DNA of 64,000 nt from Panicum virgatum (GCF_016808335.1 NC_053153.1:31007590-31071589), one strand, 5' to 3'. Numbered from the stretch's first letter, positions 46,455 through 58,125 are shown. Made by a program: numbers and translations. The notes: generated by a model from the letters alone, not told the origin.

Positions 46455-46545
46455 ACGTTGAGCTACCGGAGGAGCATCAGTACCAGTGCCAAGATCTGTC
46501 TTCCGAGCAGTTTGAGCAGCAGCCAGGGCAGTACGAGGAAGGCAA
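46455..46545 (+). other. Acidic exon-like cassette in element J 5' LTR
   Basis: TAG/AC..GGCAA/GT, 91 nt, reading DVELPEEHQYQCQDLSSEQ to QYEEGK. The copy at 52227-52317 differs by one base. A second short acidic frame, EFVQRYQDYEDF then stop, lies at about 47614-47651 after the hairpin. Confidence 0.4.
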
Positions 46546-47910
46546 GTATAACATGAACAATCCATCACTTTAAATACAATTTCATACTGCATTTTAATAC
46601 TGTATACCTATAAGGATTTTCCTAGCCACTTTATATCATTTATATATATATCCCTTGGGTTGCATTTTGGTTAGTTGTGCTAGGTGCCGCGCTATAACAC
46701 ATAATGGTCCTTTTTAATTAATTTGATTAATGGTTTATGCAACTTAATTCTGGGAGTGGCCCTCTGTGCTTCGTGCTTGGGTGGCTCACGTCCCGTTAAA
46801 ATATTCTTTGTTAGAAACATGGTTTAGGGGGCCAGCACGGTGCTTACTGCTGGGTTGGCCACTCTCCATAAGGACCGGTTCATAGAGCGACAACCTGGGA
46901 CAACAGCGCTACCACAAGGCTAGAATGGGATAGACTTGGCGTAATAATTAGATCTTTTTGGTTTGGAGTAACTTACCTGCGGGGCAAGAGTAGTAAGCTT
47001 CCATGGTCCCTGCTCCTCCGGCTTGGTCTGTGCTTGGATTGCGCTCCTGTGCTTGTACCCCCGGAGGTGGGCCCCATCGTCGCCGACCTAACTCTCGCGG
47101 TTACGCCTTACCAACGAGATTCTTTGTAAAGGCCTCGTAGTGAGTCGCTAGCCATCTCACCTAAGGAAGTGTGATGAACAACTGGCGTAGCTCACGGCTT
47201 GTGGGTAAAGATGTGCAACCTCTGCAGAGTGTAAAACTGGTATACTAGCCGTGCTCACGGTTATGAGCGGCCCAGATCCTCCTTTTGATTAGTGGGGTTA
47301 GCCCCTTCCGGCGAGGGGGTGCCTCTCGGGGTTACTTTGGTGGCTTGGTTTTGGCTTGGTTTCTCAGTAGTGACATGATTAAACTTGATTAATTACTATG
47401 TAACTAGGTTAATGGTGATTCATCAACTTGTAGTAAATATCTTTAATAAAATCTTGCCAACACTTAAAAGCTAATGCAGTTGAGTCAGCCAACCTTAGAG
47501 CCTCATAGTTTGTGTTATACTTGTTGAGTACAAGTTGTGTACTCACCCTTGCCTCTTCTCTACTTTTTCCTCTTGGCTACGCTACTGCTGCTCAGTTCCT
47601 GCCGACACGAGGGAGTTCGTCCAGCGCTACCAGGACTACGAGGACTTCTAGGTGTTCGTCTCCCAGTCGACGTCCCTGTGGCGCCCTGCTTCAGCTTCGG
47701 AGAGCTTTATCGTATTTTGTACTTCGCTTCCGCTGTATCAGACATTTTGTCATTATTGTAATAAATAACATTCGTATTAGCTTTATTATATCTTTTTACG
47801 TGATATGTGCTATGATATATTGATCATTCTGTTGTATATACGTGTGACTTGATCCTGGCACGTATATGATTGCTTGGTTTATATTCTTTTATAAACCGGG
47901 TGTTACAGAG

Positions 47911-47923
47911 TGGTATCAGAGCC
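47911..47923 (+). other. Element J primer-binding site for initiator Met tRNA
   Basis: TGGTATCAGAGCC, three bases after the LTR end. Confidence 0.92.
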
Positions 47924-48723
47924 ATATCGACTGTAGGACGAAGCCTAGATAGAACTGGTCGAGTTTTAGGACTTCTTCTTTTCAATCCTTGTCTGCTGAA
48001 ACTATTTTACTATTATACCCCTTGACTTCTATGACTTTTACCCTTCTTGCCTTGATTTCTCTCTCTGAAGAATAGTTTTCGTAGATTTGGCCTGAATCAG
48101 TCATCTGACCACCATGAGTATAAACTAGGTGATCCTTTTATAATAATACGATAGTACGTTCTACGACGCTTTGTGTTAGTCGAGTCGGATGTTAAACTCG
48201 GCTAAGTTGTGAAAATTGAATGCTTGTTATTATGCTACATGCTTGATTTGGATTTCTGGTTGATTGCATAGTTTAGAAGTTAAATTTGTTTAATGAAAAT
48301 CAATCTTAAGTTAAATTTAATTGAATAATAAAATGAGTTAGATCGTTGGGGGTAAAAACCATCCACTCTATCCTCTCTATCTTATCATGCCTTGGGGTTT
48401 CTCCTGTCTTGCTCGTCGAGAAGAAGGATAGCGTGAAGAGAAGGTGATATCCAAAGATTCACCGACGAGGACGTCGGTTTCTGTAAGGGGGTAGGGATGT
48501 GACACCCCGGCCTACAGGAGGCACATGGGAATTGGGGAATCCCTCATACGGAGCAGAAGAGTTATGCTATAGTTCCTTCTTCTCGGATTTATGTGAATAC
48601 CTATCTGGAGTTAGCAGCAATGATGCATGAGAAGTGTTGTCTAATAAGATGAAACTTTACATAGTGAGGTTTTTCTCTCTTCCTTGACCTTACCAATCTG
48701 TATTTCCTTTTATCCCAGCTCAG

Positions 48724-49830
48724 ATGTCGGCAGAACAAAAAGACCTTGGAGACAGTGCAATGGGTGATGGTGAGAAAGCTTGTCCGTGTTGCCACTTCTA
48801 TGGCGTTCCTTGTCGTCAAGTTCGTGCGACTGAAGATGAAGCCACAACTAGGAGGAACAAGAGGTTGTTCTCCGGTACAAAGAGAAAGAGGTCTCATCAA
48901 GAGCAGCTGGCAGAGGATTTCCTTTTCCTCGACGGTCCATCGGTCGATGAGCTACAGACTATCCAGAAAAGAAAGGACCCTAATTGCTCTGCATATACAT
49001 AGGTCAAGAACCAAGCGCTCTATGATTATGTGGATGGGTTGACTATCACTATGAATGTGATTCTGCCACACGGCCACAAGGAGTCCAAAGAGCAAGCAGC
49101 AGAAATAATGCAAGATGTGATGATAAGTTCACAAGGAGGTCAACCAAGTAGCCCCATTCACCACCACCGCATGTGCTACAAATGCGGGCAAAAAGGTCAT
49201 TATGCCAAAAGTTGTCCAGCACCTCAGGCTCCACGGCATGCAGGACAACAGGGGTGCCCAGCCCAACCCAGGGCGCCACGACAGGGGAAGGTGAACCACG
49301 TGACGGCCAAGTCAGCTGCTGAGGCTCCCAACGTGGTTATTGGTACATTCATGGTCAACTCTTATCCAGCTACGGTGCTTTTCGATACCGGTGCTACTCA
49401 TTCTTTCATTTCCAAGTCTTTTGCCGAGCAGCATCGTATTCCAGTTTCGTGTATGAGGACAGCTTTGGTAGTTACCTCACCTGGGGGCCAGATACACACA
49501 TGCTTTATATGCTCCAGAGTTAGTATTGTCATAAGGGGGGCAGAATTCCGCACTGGTTTGATCGTCATTGATTCCTCGGGGATAGATGTGATTTTGGGCA
49601 AGGAGACTCTTACCAGATGGGGAGTCCGTATTGATTGTGCTCAGCGGACAGTTCACTTGTCAGCATCTGATGACCAAGAGGTTACGGTCAGTGCTACAGA
49701 GTCTTCTGGTTTTCTTCATCAGATGGAGGCTAGACCCACGGATGGTATTCGCGTGGCGTCTGAATGCCCGGATGTCTTTCCGGAAGACTTGTCAGAAAAA
49801 GGAAGAGAAGTTGATGAAGACCTATCCTGA
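48724..49830 (+). pseudogene. Element J internal gene: unknown Cys-rich N-terminus, CCHC knuckle, protease, then pol tail
   Basis: ATG 48724 follows directly after atcccagctcAG. It begins MSAEQKDLGD with CPCCHFYGVPC, which I do not recognise. An in-frame TAG at 49000-49002 interrupts. The frame then gives a CCHC zinc knuckle (CYKCGQKGHYAKSC), the protease site LFDTGATHSFIS and GIDVILGKETL. At about 49790 (CPDVFPEDL) it jumps straight to the end-of-pol type sequence (KTYPDLFASQSRISGRDS in the adjacent frame), so about 2.5 kb covering RT, RNase H and integrase has been deleted. Capsid is also missing or highly reduced. Confidence 0.75.
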
Positions 49831-49873
49831 TCTCTTTGCTAGCCAGTCCAGAATCTCGGGACGAGATTCCTGT

Positions 49874-49887
49874 AAGGGGGTAGGATT
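49874..49887 (+). other. Element J polypurine tract
   Basis: aagggggtaggatt directly before the 3' LTR. Confidence 0.82.
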
Positions 49888-52800
49888 TGTAACACCCTAA
49901 TTCAAATTTTCAGCTTGAATAATAAATTTAATTGGTTTTAATTAAATTTCTAAGGTTTTTGGTGATTAGACTTGCATTTAATCTAATTTTTGTTCCTTAA
50001 TTAATTAAAATTTTCCTAGATTAAAACTTTGTTGCTGCATTCATGCTGGAGCATTTATTTTATTTGCTTGTGTGCTTTGGGTGGTTGAATTCAAATTTTG
50101 TTTGAATTCAAATAGATTTGTTTGAGTTAGAATTAGAACTAGAAAGGAAAACCAAAACAAGAAAACCCAGCCCAAACCCCAACTGGACCCAATCCAATCC
50201 AGAAGCCAGCCCGTCATCTCCTTCCCCTATCCCACTCTTTTCCCGGGCCCGCTCTCCGCAACCCAGCCGGCCCAAAACTCCCACGGCCCTTTCTCCCTCT
50301 CCCTCCCACGCTCGGCCCAGCCAGCCGCTCCCAGCAGCTCCGCGCGACGCTCTCGCAGATGCTCCTCGGGCCCAACCGCCAGCGATCGAAACCCTCTCCA
50401 CGCGCCTCAGCCACGTAGCGCACGCCACCAACACTCCCCGCCCTACTGACAAACGGGCCACACCAGTCAGCCTCCTTCCGTCGCTCAGCCACTCGGCCCG
50501 CGAAGCTCAGCAAAACCAGCAACTCAAGCCCACGTACTCCTCTCCTTTTCCAGCACACGGCCCACACCCTCTACCCAACTTCCCTCCCCGGGCCCGCTCG
50601 CGAGCAGCCCAACCCGCTCCCACGCCGAAACCCGCACCGGCCCAGCCTCTCTCCCCGCGGCCCATCCCTCACCCCGCGTCGCGCCCCGACCTGCCCCGCA
50701 CGCTGCTCGGCCCAGCTCACGCGCCCGAGCCCAGCAACCGCGCACGCCGCGTCCGTCTCGCTGACGCAGTGGCCCTACCGGTCAGCCTCGTCTCCCTCCT
50801 CCCGCGTCTCCCGTGCGCCCGTCACGCCGAGATCCCCGGCGGGCGTTCCCTCTGGGGCACGCATGCCCAGGATCGCCGCCGCAGCCCTATAAAAGGATCC
50901 CCAGCCTCACCCACGCTCCTCCTCCCATCCGCCGCCGCCGCCCGAACCCTAGCCACGCATTCCAATCTTCCTCGCCGGCGCAGAAGCTCTGCTCCATCCC
51001 GGACCCGCCCCTCCACCGCACCCCGGGCCTCCACGACCCCCGATATAGCTCCGCCTGAGCCCCAGGTTTCTCCTCGCGCCCTCCTTCCCCGGCCCAGGGC
51101 TCTACACGCGCCGGATTCCACCCCGAGAACCACCGCCGGTAAGTGGCTCCACCACCATGATTTCTCCCCGCTGTGGATGCTCCGGCCGCCCTGACCTTTT
51201 GTACACCGCCGCAGCCTCACCACGGGCCGAACCGCAGAGCCAAGCAACCCGGAGTGCCCTACAGCACCCACCTCCGCGAGCGCCGTTCGCGACCCGCCGC
51301 TCAACCCCGCCGCCGGCGTCGCTGCTCCAAGTCCCCATCCTTTTCCATGCGCGGTGAGCACCCTCCCGAGCCCCTGATCCTTTTGTACTAGCTCATAGTC
51401 CTTAACGCGCGCTTTAGGTCCCAGAACGTCGCACGCCGGCGAGCGCCGCCGCACAGACCCACCGCCGCAGTCGAACCCGCCGCTCTAGCCCTCCCCGAGG
51501 CTCGCAAAGGCCTCATGTGGACTACATGCTTCGCGTAGATCACCCCAGCCCTAGGCGCGGGTCGATTTGACCCCAGGAAAGGCAAGTTCAGCCTGCTCCG
51601 ATGGAGCGCCGCCGCGGAGCAGGGCTCCGGCGTGCCGCTCCGCCGCCCCAGCGCGCCCTTTGCTCCTTGGCCGTTCGATCTGAAATCGATGAACAAGATT
51701 AGATTTAGATCTCATCGAATCAGAGCCTTCAGATCTCGATCCAACGGTCCATGATCGTAGATAACGGTTCAGCCTGGGATTTTTGTTAAAGAGACCCTGA
51801 GGTTATCTTTATTCAACCCGTGGTCCAACTCTATTCAAAACTATTTCTAGTTAGGTCCGGTTTTTAACGAATAGGACCCTGAGCTTTTCCCTATTAGAAC
51901 CCGCCGTCCAGACCTGCCATTTTTTGCACGTTAGACCCTGGAACTAAGGTTTAATTACGTTTAGGCCCTCGATTTTTGCAGAAAACCCCCTGGAACTTCA
52001 GTTTTCTTACAAATAAGCCCCTGGACCTTGTTTTAGGCCTAGTTTATGCGTTTTAGCTCCGATTTTAGCGTTCTTTATATCCACGCGATCGTTGTAACGT
52101 GTAGAGTAGTTCTAGCCTAGTTTTGTATGCTGTTTTCATGTATTGTTGTACTGTTTCTTAGTGTTTGCCTTTGTTTGCTTGTATGTTTTGTGCTAGACTT
52201 GTTTTTGGCCACGTGCTCGTGAGTAGACGTTGAGCTACCGGAGGAGCATCAGTACCAGTGCCAAGATCCGTCTTCCGAGCAGTTTGAGCAGCAGCCAGGG
52301 CAGTACGAGGAAGGCAAGTATAACATGAACAACCCATCACTTTAAATACAATTTCATACTGCATTTTAATACTGTATACCTATAAGGATTTTCCTAGCCA
52401 CTTTATATCATTTATATATATATCCCTTGGGTTGCATTTTGGTTAGTTGTGCTAGGTGCCGCGCTATAACACATAATGGTCCTTTTTAATTAATTTGATT
52501 AATGGTTTATGCAACTTAATTCTGGGAGTGGCCCTCTGTGCTTCGTGCTTGGGTGGCTCACGTCCCGTTAAAATATTCTTTGTTAGAAACATGGTTTAGG
52601 GGGCCAGCACGGTGCTTACTGCTGGGTTGGCCACTCTCCATAAGGACCGGTTCATAGAGCGACAACCTGGGACAACAGCGCTACCACAAGGCTAGAATGG
52701 GATAGACTTGGCGTAATAATTAGATCTTTTTGGTTTGGAGTAACTTACCTGCGGGGCAAGAGTAGTAAGCTTCCATGGTCCCTGCTCCTCCGGCTTGGTC

Positions 52801-53679
52801 TGTGCTTGGATTGCGCTCCTGTGCTTGTACCCCCGGAGGTGGGCCCCATCGTCGCCGACCTAACTCTCGCGGTTACGCCTTACCAACGAGATTCTTTGTA
52901 AAGGCCTCGTAGTGAGTCGCTAGCCATCTCACCTAAGGAAGTGTGATGAACAACTGGCGTAGCTCACGGCTTGTGGGTAAAGATGTGCAACCTCTGCAGA
53001 GTGTAAAACTGGTATACTAGCCGTGCTCATGGTTATGGGCGGCCCAGATCCTCCTTTTGATTAGTGGGGTTAGCCCCTTCCGGCGAGGGGGTGCCTCTCG
53101 GGGTTACTTTGGTGGCTTGGTTTTGGCTTGGTTTCTCAGTAGTGACATGATTAAACTTGATTAATTACTATGTAACTGGGTTAATGGTGATTCATCAACT
53201 CGTAGTAAATAGCTTTAATAAAATCTTGCCAACACTTAAAAGCTAATGCAGTTGAGTCAGCCAACCTTAGAGCCTCATAGTTTGTGTTATACTTGTTGAG
53301 TACAAGTTGTGTACTCACCCTTGCCTCTTCTCTACTTTTTCCTCTTGGCTACGCTACTGCTGCTCAGTTCCTGCCGACACGAGGGAGTTCGTCCAGCGCT
53401 ACCAGGACTACGAGGACTTCTAGGTGTTCGTCTCCCAGTCGACGTCCCTGTGGCGCCCTGCTTCAGCTTCGGAGAGCTTTATCGTATTTTGTACTTCGCT
53501 TCCGCTGTATAAGACATTTTGTCATTATTGTAATAAATAACATTCGTATTCACTTTATTATATCTTTTTACGTGATATGTGCTATGATATATTGATCATT
53601 CTGTTGTATATACGTGTGACTTGATCCTGGCACGTATATGATTGCTTGGTTTATGTTCTTTTATAAACCGGGTGTTACA
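49888..53679 (+). repeat. Element J 3' LTR
   Basis: 3792 bp, the same length as the 5' LTR. Many differences are C/T or G/A at CpG or CHG positions. Its end abuts the duplicated cagaa. Confidence 0.94.
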
Positions 53680-53684
53680 CAGAA

Positions 53685-54489
53685 CCCTCCCCAGGAAGAA
53701 CAGGAAGTGAGCCAGAACCGAGGAGAAAATCAAGGCGAAGTGCCACTGCCACCACCTCCACCCCTCGGAGACCTGGCACAGATAATCCACAATCAGACCC
53801 TCATACTGGAAACACTGGCCAATGCCCTTGTCAACAAGCGGCCTCGAGAGCAAACCATGAATGACAAACTGACAGCTTTTCTGAGGACCAAGCCGCCCAC
53901 TTTTGCCGGATCCAGCAACCCCTTGGATGCAGATGACTGGCTTCGGGTGATCTAGACGAAGCTCGAGCCGTTTGAATGTCAGGACCGAGACAAAGTCCTT
54001 CTGGCAGCACACCAACTCACCGGGACTGCCTTAGCCTGGTGGGAGAATTACTGTGCAGCTGCCGAAGATGCCACCACCATCACATGGAAAGAGTTTGTGA
54101 AGGAGTTCCACCGATATCATATTCCCTCGGCCACCATGAAGCGCAAGACGGATGAGTTCCGTGCACTACAGCAAGGGAGCATGTCGGTGGAAGAGTACAC
54201 CCATCAGTTCATGGAGCTGGCCCGATATGCACCGGAAGAAGTGAATGACGATGAGAAGAAGTAGGATATGTTCAAGAAGGGATTAAACCTAGAACTCCGG
54301 ACCTTGCTTACTCCGCAGATCTACCCGGATTTCAACACCCTGATGAACAAGGCCATTCTTACAGAAAGGGCCAAAATTGAAGAAAGGAAGGATAACAAGC
54401 GCAAGTTTTTGGAAAGCCGGTCCCGTCAGCAGGATCGCTTCCAAAAACCCAGAAGCTCCAGCTACACTGCACCATGATCCCAGGCCCCT
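53685..54489 (+). pseudogene. gag: Element F gag, capsid region
   Basis: One frame with three nonsense codons (TAG 53953-53955, TAG 54262-54264, TGA 54475-54477). Retrotrans_gag motifs: FLRTKPPTFAGSSNPLDADD, TALAWWENY, FVKEFHRYHIP, RYAPEEVNDDEKK. A proline-rich stretch precedes it. All three stops sit where a CAG/GAG- or CGA-type codon would be expected. Confidence 0.85.
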
Positions 54490-55578
54490 ATGCAGTATAG
54501 GACTCAATCTCAGGTGACAGGCCCACAGGCCCCTAACACACAGCTCAGGAGCCAGAACACCATGAGGACCCCGCAGAGCAATGCAAGCCAGGTCACCACC
54601 AACAACAGCAATGCTAGGGTCTGTTTCAACTGCCGTGAGACAGGACACTTCATTGCCAACTGCCCATATGCCAAGAACAAGCCTGCTACATCAGCCTTCT
54701 CCAATACAGTGAATGGACCAAGGCCAGTTCTATCAGGTGCTAACCGAGTGCCCATCCGCAACAACAACAACACCAACAACAACAGTCAGCAGATGAGGCA
54801 ACCCCAGCAGTCATTTGGACGAGCCCGCGTCAACCACATCAATGCGCAGGAGGCTCAAGGAGCTCAGGGCATAGTGCTCGGTGAGTACCTAGTCAGCTCA
54901 GCTCTTGCAATAGTATTATTTGATTCTGGAGCATCACACTCGTTCATATCCTCGAGTTTTGTGGGAAAGCACAACATACCTACAGTACTACTAAAAACAC
55001 CCCTAATGACCCGGACGCCTGGAGGTGACATCAAGTGTCAACTAGGTTGTCTACGGGTAAGGATCAATTTAAGTGGGGTAGAATTTTTAGCAGACTTAGT
55101 AGTACTTAAGTCTAAAGGAATAGACGTGATCCTTGGAATGGACTGGTTAAGTCGACACAATGGCCTCATAGGTTGTACGGACAAGGTGGTACACCTGACA
55201 AACCCGGAAGGAGTACGAGTGACCTGCCATACCCGGGTAAGTGGATCGGACCCAATGGTGTTTAGCATGGAAGCCAAGTCCTTAGAAGAAGTCCCAGTAG
55301 TAAATGAGTACCCAGATGTTTTCCCGGAGGAACTCCCTGGAGTGCCACCAGATAGGGATATAGAGTTTGTCATCGACCTTGTCCCTGGAACCGCCCCTAT
55401 AGCCAAGAGACCCTATAGGATGGCAGCCTCCGAATTAGCAGAATTAAAGAAGCAACTGGAAGAGCTACAACGAATTGGCTTCATCAGACCAAGCTCGTCG
55501 CCTTGGGGAGCCCCAGTTACCATCAAGAATAAGTACCCCCTTCCCAGGATTGATGACCTTTTCGATCAATTAAAATGA
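54490..55578 (+). pseudogene. Element F gag zinc knuckle, protease and start of RT
   Basis: 362-codon open stretch. CCHC knuckle CFNCRETGHFIANC, an Asn-rich spacer, protease active site LFDSGASHSFIS, GIDVILGMDWL, then the linker [17 protein letters not shown] and the first RT block (FIRPSSSPWGAP). At about 55518 some 27 codons of RT are missing before [17 protein letters not shown]. Ends at TGA 55576-55578. Confidence 0.85.
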
Positions 55579-55958
55579 GCCAAGTACTTCTCCAAGATTG
55601 ATCTAAGGTCAGGATATTGCGAGCTCAAGATAAGGGAAAGCGACATCCCAAAGACAACCTTTGTCACCCGATACGGACAATTTGAGTTTACCATAATGTA
55701 TTTTGGACTCACCAATGCACTGCATATTTCATGAACCTCATGAACAAGGTGTTTATAGACGAGTTAGATAAGTTTGTCGTAGTCTTCATCGACGACAAAC
55801 TTATTTACTCGAAGAGTGTGCAGGAGCACGAGCAACATCTGAGAGTAGTTTTGGAAAAATTGAGAGTACATAGGCGATATGCCAAATTCAGCAAATGTGA
55901 ATTCTAGCTGGAGAAAGTAGCTTTTCTTGGTCATATTCTGACCGCAGAAGGAGTAGCA
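55579..55958 (+). pseudogene. Element F RT, degenerate middle part
   Basis: Continues the [15 protein letters not shown], then a one-base loss near 55722 at the NAPAY-type site, then [10 protein letters not shown] (catalytic DD kept, following Ile replaced by Lys), then TAG at 55905-55907 where Trp is usual (CEFxLEK). Confidence 0.8.
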
Positions 55959-57419
55959 GTGGACCCCGAGAAGGTCGAAGCAGTTTCCAAATGGCAGCAA
56001 CCGACCAATGTTAGCGAAATCAGAAGTTTTCTTGGATTAGCTGGATATTATCGGAGATTCATTGAAGGATTTTCCAAGATAGCCCGGCCCATGACGGAAC
56101 TGCTTAAGAAGGAAAAGAAGTTTGTCTGGACGGAGTCCTGCGAGAGGAGTTTTCAAGAATTGAAGAATAGGTTGACAACCACCCCAGTACTGACCCTACC
56201 GGACATTCATCAGGATTTTGTCATCTATTGTGATGCATCCCGACAAGGATTGGGTTGTGTACTCATGCAAGACGGGAAAGTCGTTGCATATGCTTCCCGC
56301 CAACTCAGACCTCATGAGCAGAATTATCCAACCCATGATTTGGAATTGGCAGCCGTGGTGCATGCCCTTAAGATTTGGAGACACTATTTGATTGGGAATA
56401 AGTGTGAGATTTACACTGACCACAAGAGTTTGAAGTATATCGTCACCCAGCTAGATTTGAATTTGAGGCAAAGAAGGTGGTTAGAACTGGTTAAGGATTA
56501 TAATGTGGAAATTCATTACCACCCTGGCAAGGCTAACGTGGTAGCCGATGCCCTAAGCCGGAAATCCTATGGACCCAAGGATGAGCATCTGCAAGAGGAA
56601 ATGGCACGATTGAATGTGCATATTGTCCCTCGAGGCTCCAGCCACATGCTGAACATCCAATCCACACTAGAGGACAGAATCAGAAAGGCACAAAGTTCGG
56701 ATAAGGGGCTGATGGAAATCCGGAGGCAGACTGGAGAGAATAAGGCACCAGATTTTAGAGTGGATAATAAGGGAACCTTATGGTATAAAGATAGGATTTG
56801 TCTGCCCCAGAAAGGAGACTTTAGGCAAATAATCATGGATGAAGCCCATAACTCGGCCTACTCCATCCACCCAGGATCCACCAAAATGTATATGTACTTA
56901 AGACAAAAATATTGGTGGAATGGGATGAAGGCGGATATTGCACGATTTGTCGCCCGTTGTGATACTTGTCAAAGGATCAAGGCCGAACATCAAAAGCCAG
57001 CAGGGTTGCTGCAACCCCTACCCATTCCGGTTTGGAAATGGGATGAGATCGGAATGGACTTTGTAGTGGGTTTACCCAAAACACAGAAGGGACATGACTC
57101 CATATGGGTAATAGTGGACCGACTCACTAAATCGGCTCATTTCATACCCGTATGGACAAATTACGGTGGAGAAAAGCTAGCCAAGCTCTATGTGGAAAAT
57201 ATAGTAAAGTTACATGGTGTGCCTAGCAGAATTGTTTCAGATAGAGGGACCCAGTTCACCTCTAGATTTTGGAAAGGCTTGCATAAAGCCATGGGCACCA
57301 AATTGGATTTTAGCTCCGCTTATCACCCACAGACAGATGGCCAGACAGAAAGAGTGAATCAGATTATGGAGGATATGTTGAGCGCATGTGTCCTTACCTA
57401 TGGCAAGGATTGGGAATAG
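55959..57419 (+). CDS. pol: Element F RNase H and integrase stretch of pol
   Basis: 486-codon open frame within the old pol. The RT thumb/connection ([18 protein letters not shown]), RNase H ([40 protein letters not shown]), the integrase zinc finger (H..H in HNSAYSIHPGS, then CDTCQR) and the core with all three acids (DEIGMDF, VSDRGTQF, DGQTERVNQ) are present. Stops at TAG 57417-57419. The ATG at 55959 is internal, not a natural start. Confidence 0.85.
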   Translation: MDPEKVEAVSKWQQPTNVSEIRSFLGLAGYYRRFIEGFSKIARPMTELLKKEKKFVWTESCERSFQELKNRLTTTPVLTLPDIHQDFVIYCDASRQGLGCVLMQDGKVVAYASRQLRPHEQNYPTHDLELAAVVHALKIWRHYLIGNKCEIYTDHKSLKYIVTQLDLNLRQRRWLELVKDYNVEIHYHPGKANVVADALSRKSYGPKDEHLQEEMARLNVHIVPRGSSHMLNIQSTLEDRIRKAQSSDKGLMEIRRQTGENKAPDFRVDNKGTLWYKDRICLPQKGDFRQIIMDEAHNSAYSIHPGSTKMYMYLRQKYWWNGMKADIARFVARCDTCQRIKAEHQKPAGLLQPLPIPVWKWDEIGMDFVVGLPKTQKGHDSIWVIVDRLTKSAHFIPVWTNYGGEKLAKLYVENIVKLHGVPSRIVSDRGTQFTSRFWKGLHKAMGTKLDFSSAYHPQTDGQTERVNQIMEDMLSACVLTYGKDWE

Positions 57420-58120
57420 AGTTTACCCTATGCCGAGTTTTCATACAACAACAGTTACCAAGCAAGCTTGGGCATATCACCGTTCGAAGCTCTCTACGGA
57501 AGGAAATGCAGAACTCCCCTGATGTGGTCAAAAGTTGGAGAACGTGCCCTAGTCGGGCCCGCACTTATAAAGGAAGCGGAATAAAGAGTTGCCGAGATTA
57601 GAGAAAAGCTGAAAGCAGCCCAGTCTCGATAGAAGAGCTACGCGGACAAGAAAAGACGGGAAATAAGTTTCAACCCAGGAGATTTTGTTTATCTCAAGGT
57701 TTCACCCATTCGAGGAACCCGAAGGTTTCAGGTACAAGGAAAGTTGGCCCCTCGGTACATTGGACCGTACCGAGTTCTGAAGAAAGTCGGAGCAGTAGCG
57801 TACCGTCTAGAGCTACCGGGAGAAATGTCGGATATACACCCGGTGTTTCATGTCTCAATTAAGATGGTGTTTGAAGGTACCCGAGGCAGAACACGTGCCA
57901 ATAGAAGCAATAGATCTGCAGCTAGACTTGCGAAATCAGGAGGTACCGATCAAGATTCTGGACACTGTCACAAGGAGGACGAGAAACTCCCAGGTACGGA
58001 TTTGCAGAGTCCAGTGGAGCAGACACGGAGTAGCAGAAGCTACATGGAAACGTGAGGATGCCTTGAAGAAAGAATTCCCCCATCTGTTTAGGAGCCAGCT
58101 GAGTCTCGAGGACGAGATTC
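57420..58120 (+). pseudogene. Element F integrase C-terminus and pol tail
   Basis: The frame continues with [18 protein letters not shown] and FEALYGRKCRTP, stops at 57582-57584 (TAA) and 57630-57632 (TAG), then FNPGDFVYLKVSPIRGTRRF and LAPRYIGPYRVLKKVGAVAY. A one-base loss near 57855 shifts it to SQLRWCLKVPEAEHVP; the tail ends at about 58120 with FPHLFRSQLSLEDEI. Confidence 0.78.
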
Positions 58121-58125
58121 ATTTT

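Larger units (their letters stand above)
44116..47907 (+). repeat. Element J 5' LTR
   Basis: TGTAACACCCTAATTC to CCGGGTGTTACA. Promoter-like CCCTATAAAAGG at 45113-45124, very GC-rich 44400-45900, cassette at 46455-46545, conserved motif at 47198-47261 and hairpin at 47526-47544. A 358-codon open frame (44346-45422) is conserved in the other LTR but has no domain and is read as compositional. Confidence 0.94.
44116..53679 (+). mobile_element. Element J: young non-autonomous gypsy element with 3792-bp LTRs
   Basis: LTRs 44116-47907 and 49888-53679 have equal length; I counted about 32 mismatches by eye (about 0.8%), mostly transitions. Flanks are cagaa (44111-44115) and cagaa (53680-53684). 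A perfect initiator-Met primer site and a polypurine tract are present. The body is only 1,980 bp and lacks RT, RNase H and integrase, so it must have moved with proteins supplied in trans. It sits inside gag of element F. Confidence 0.95.
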
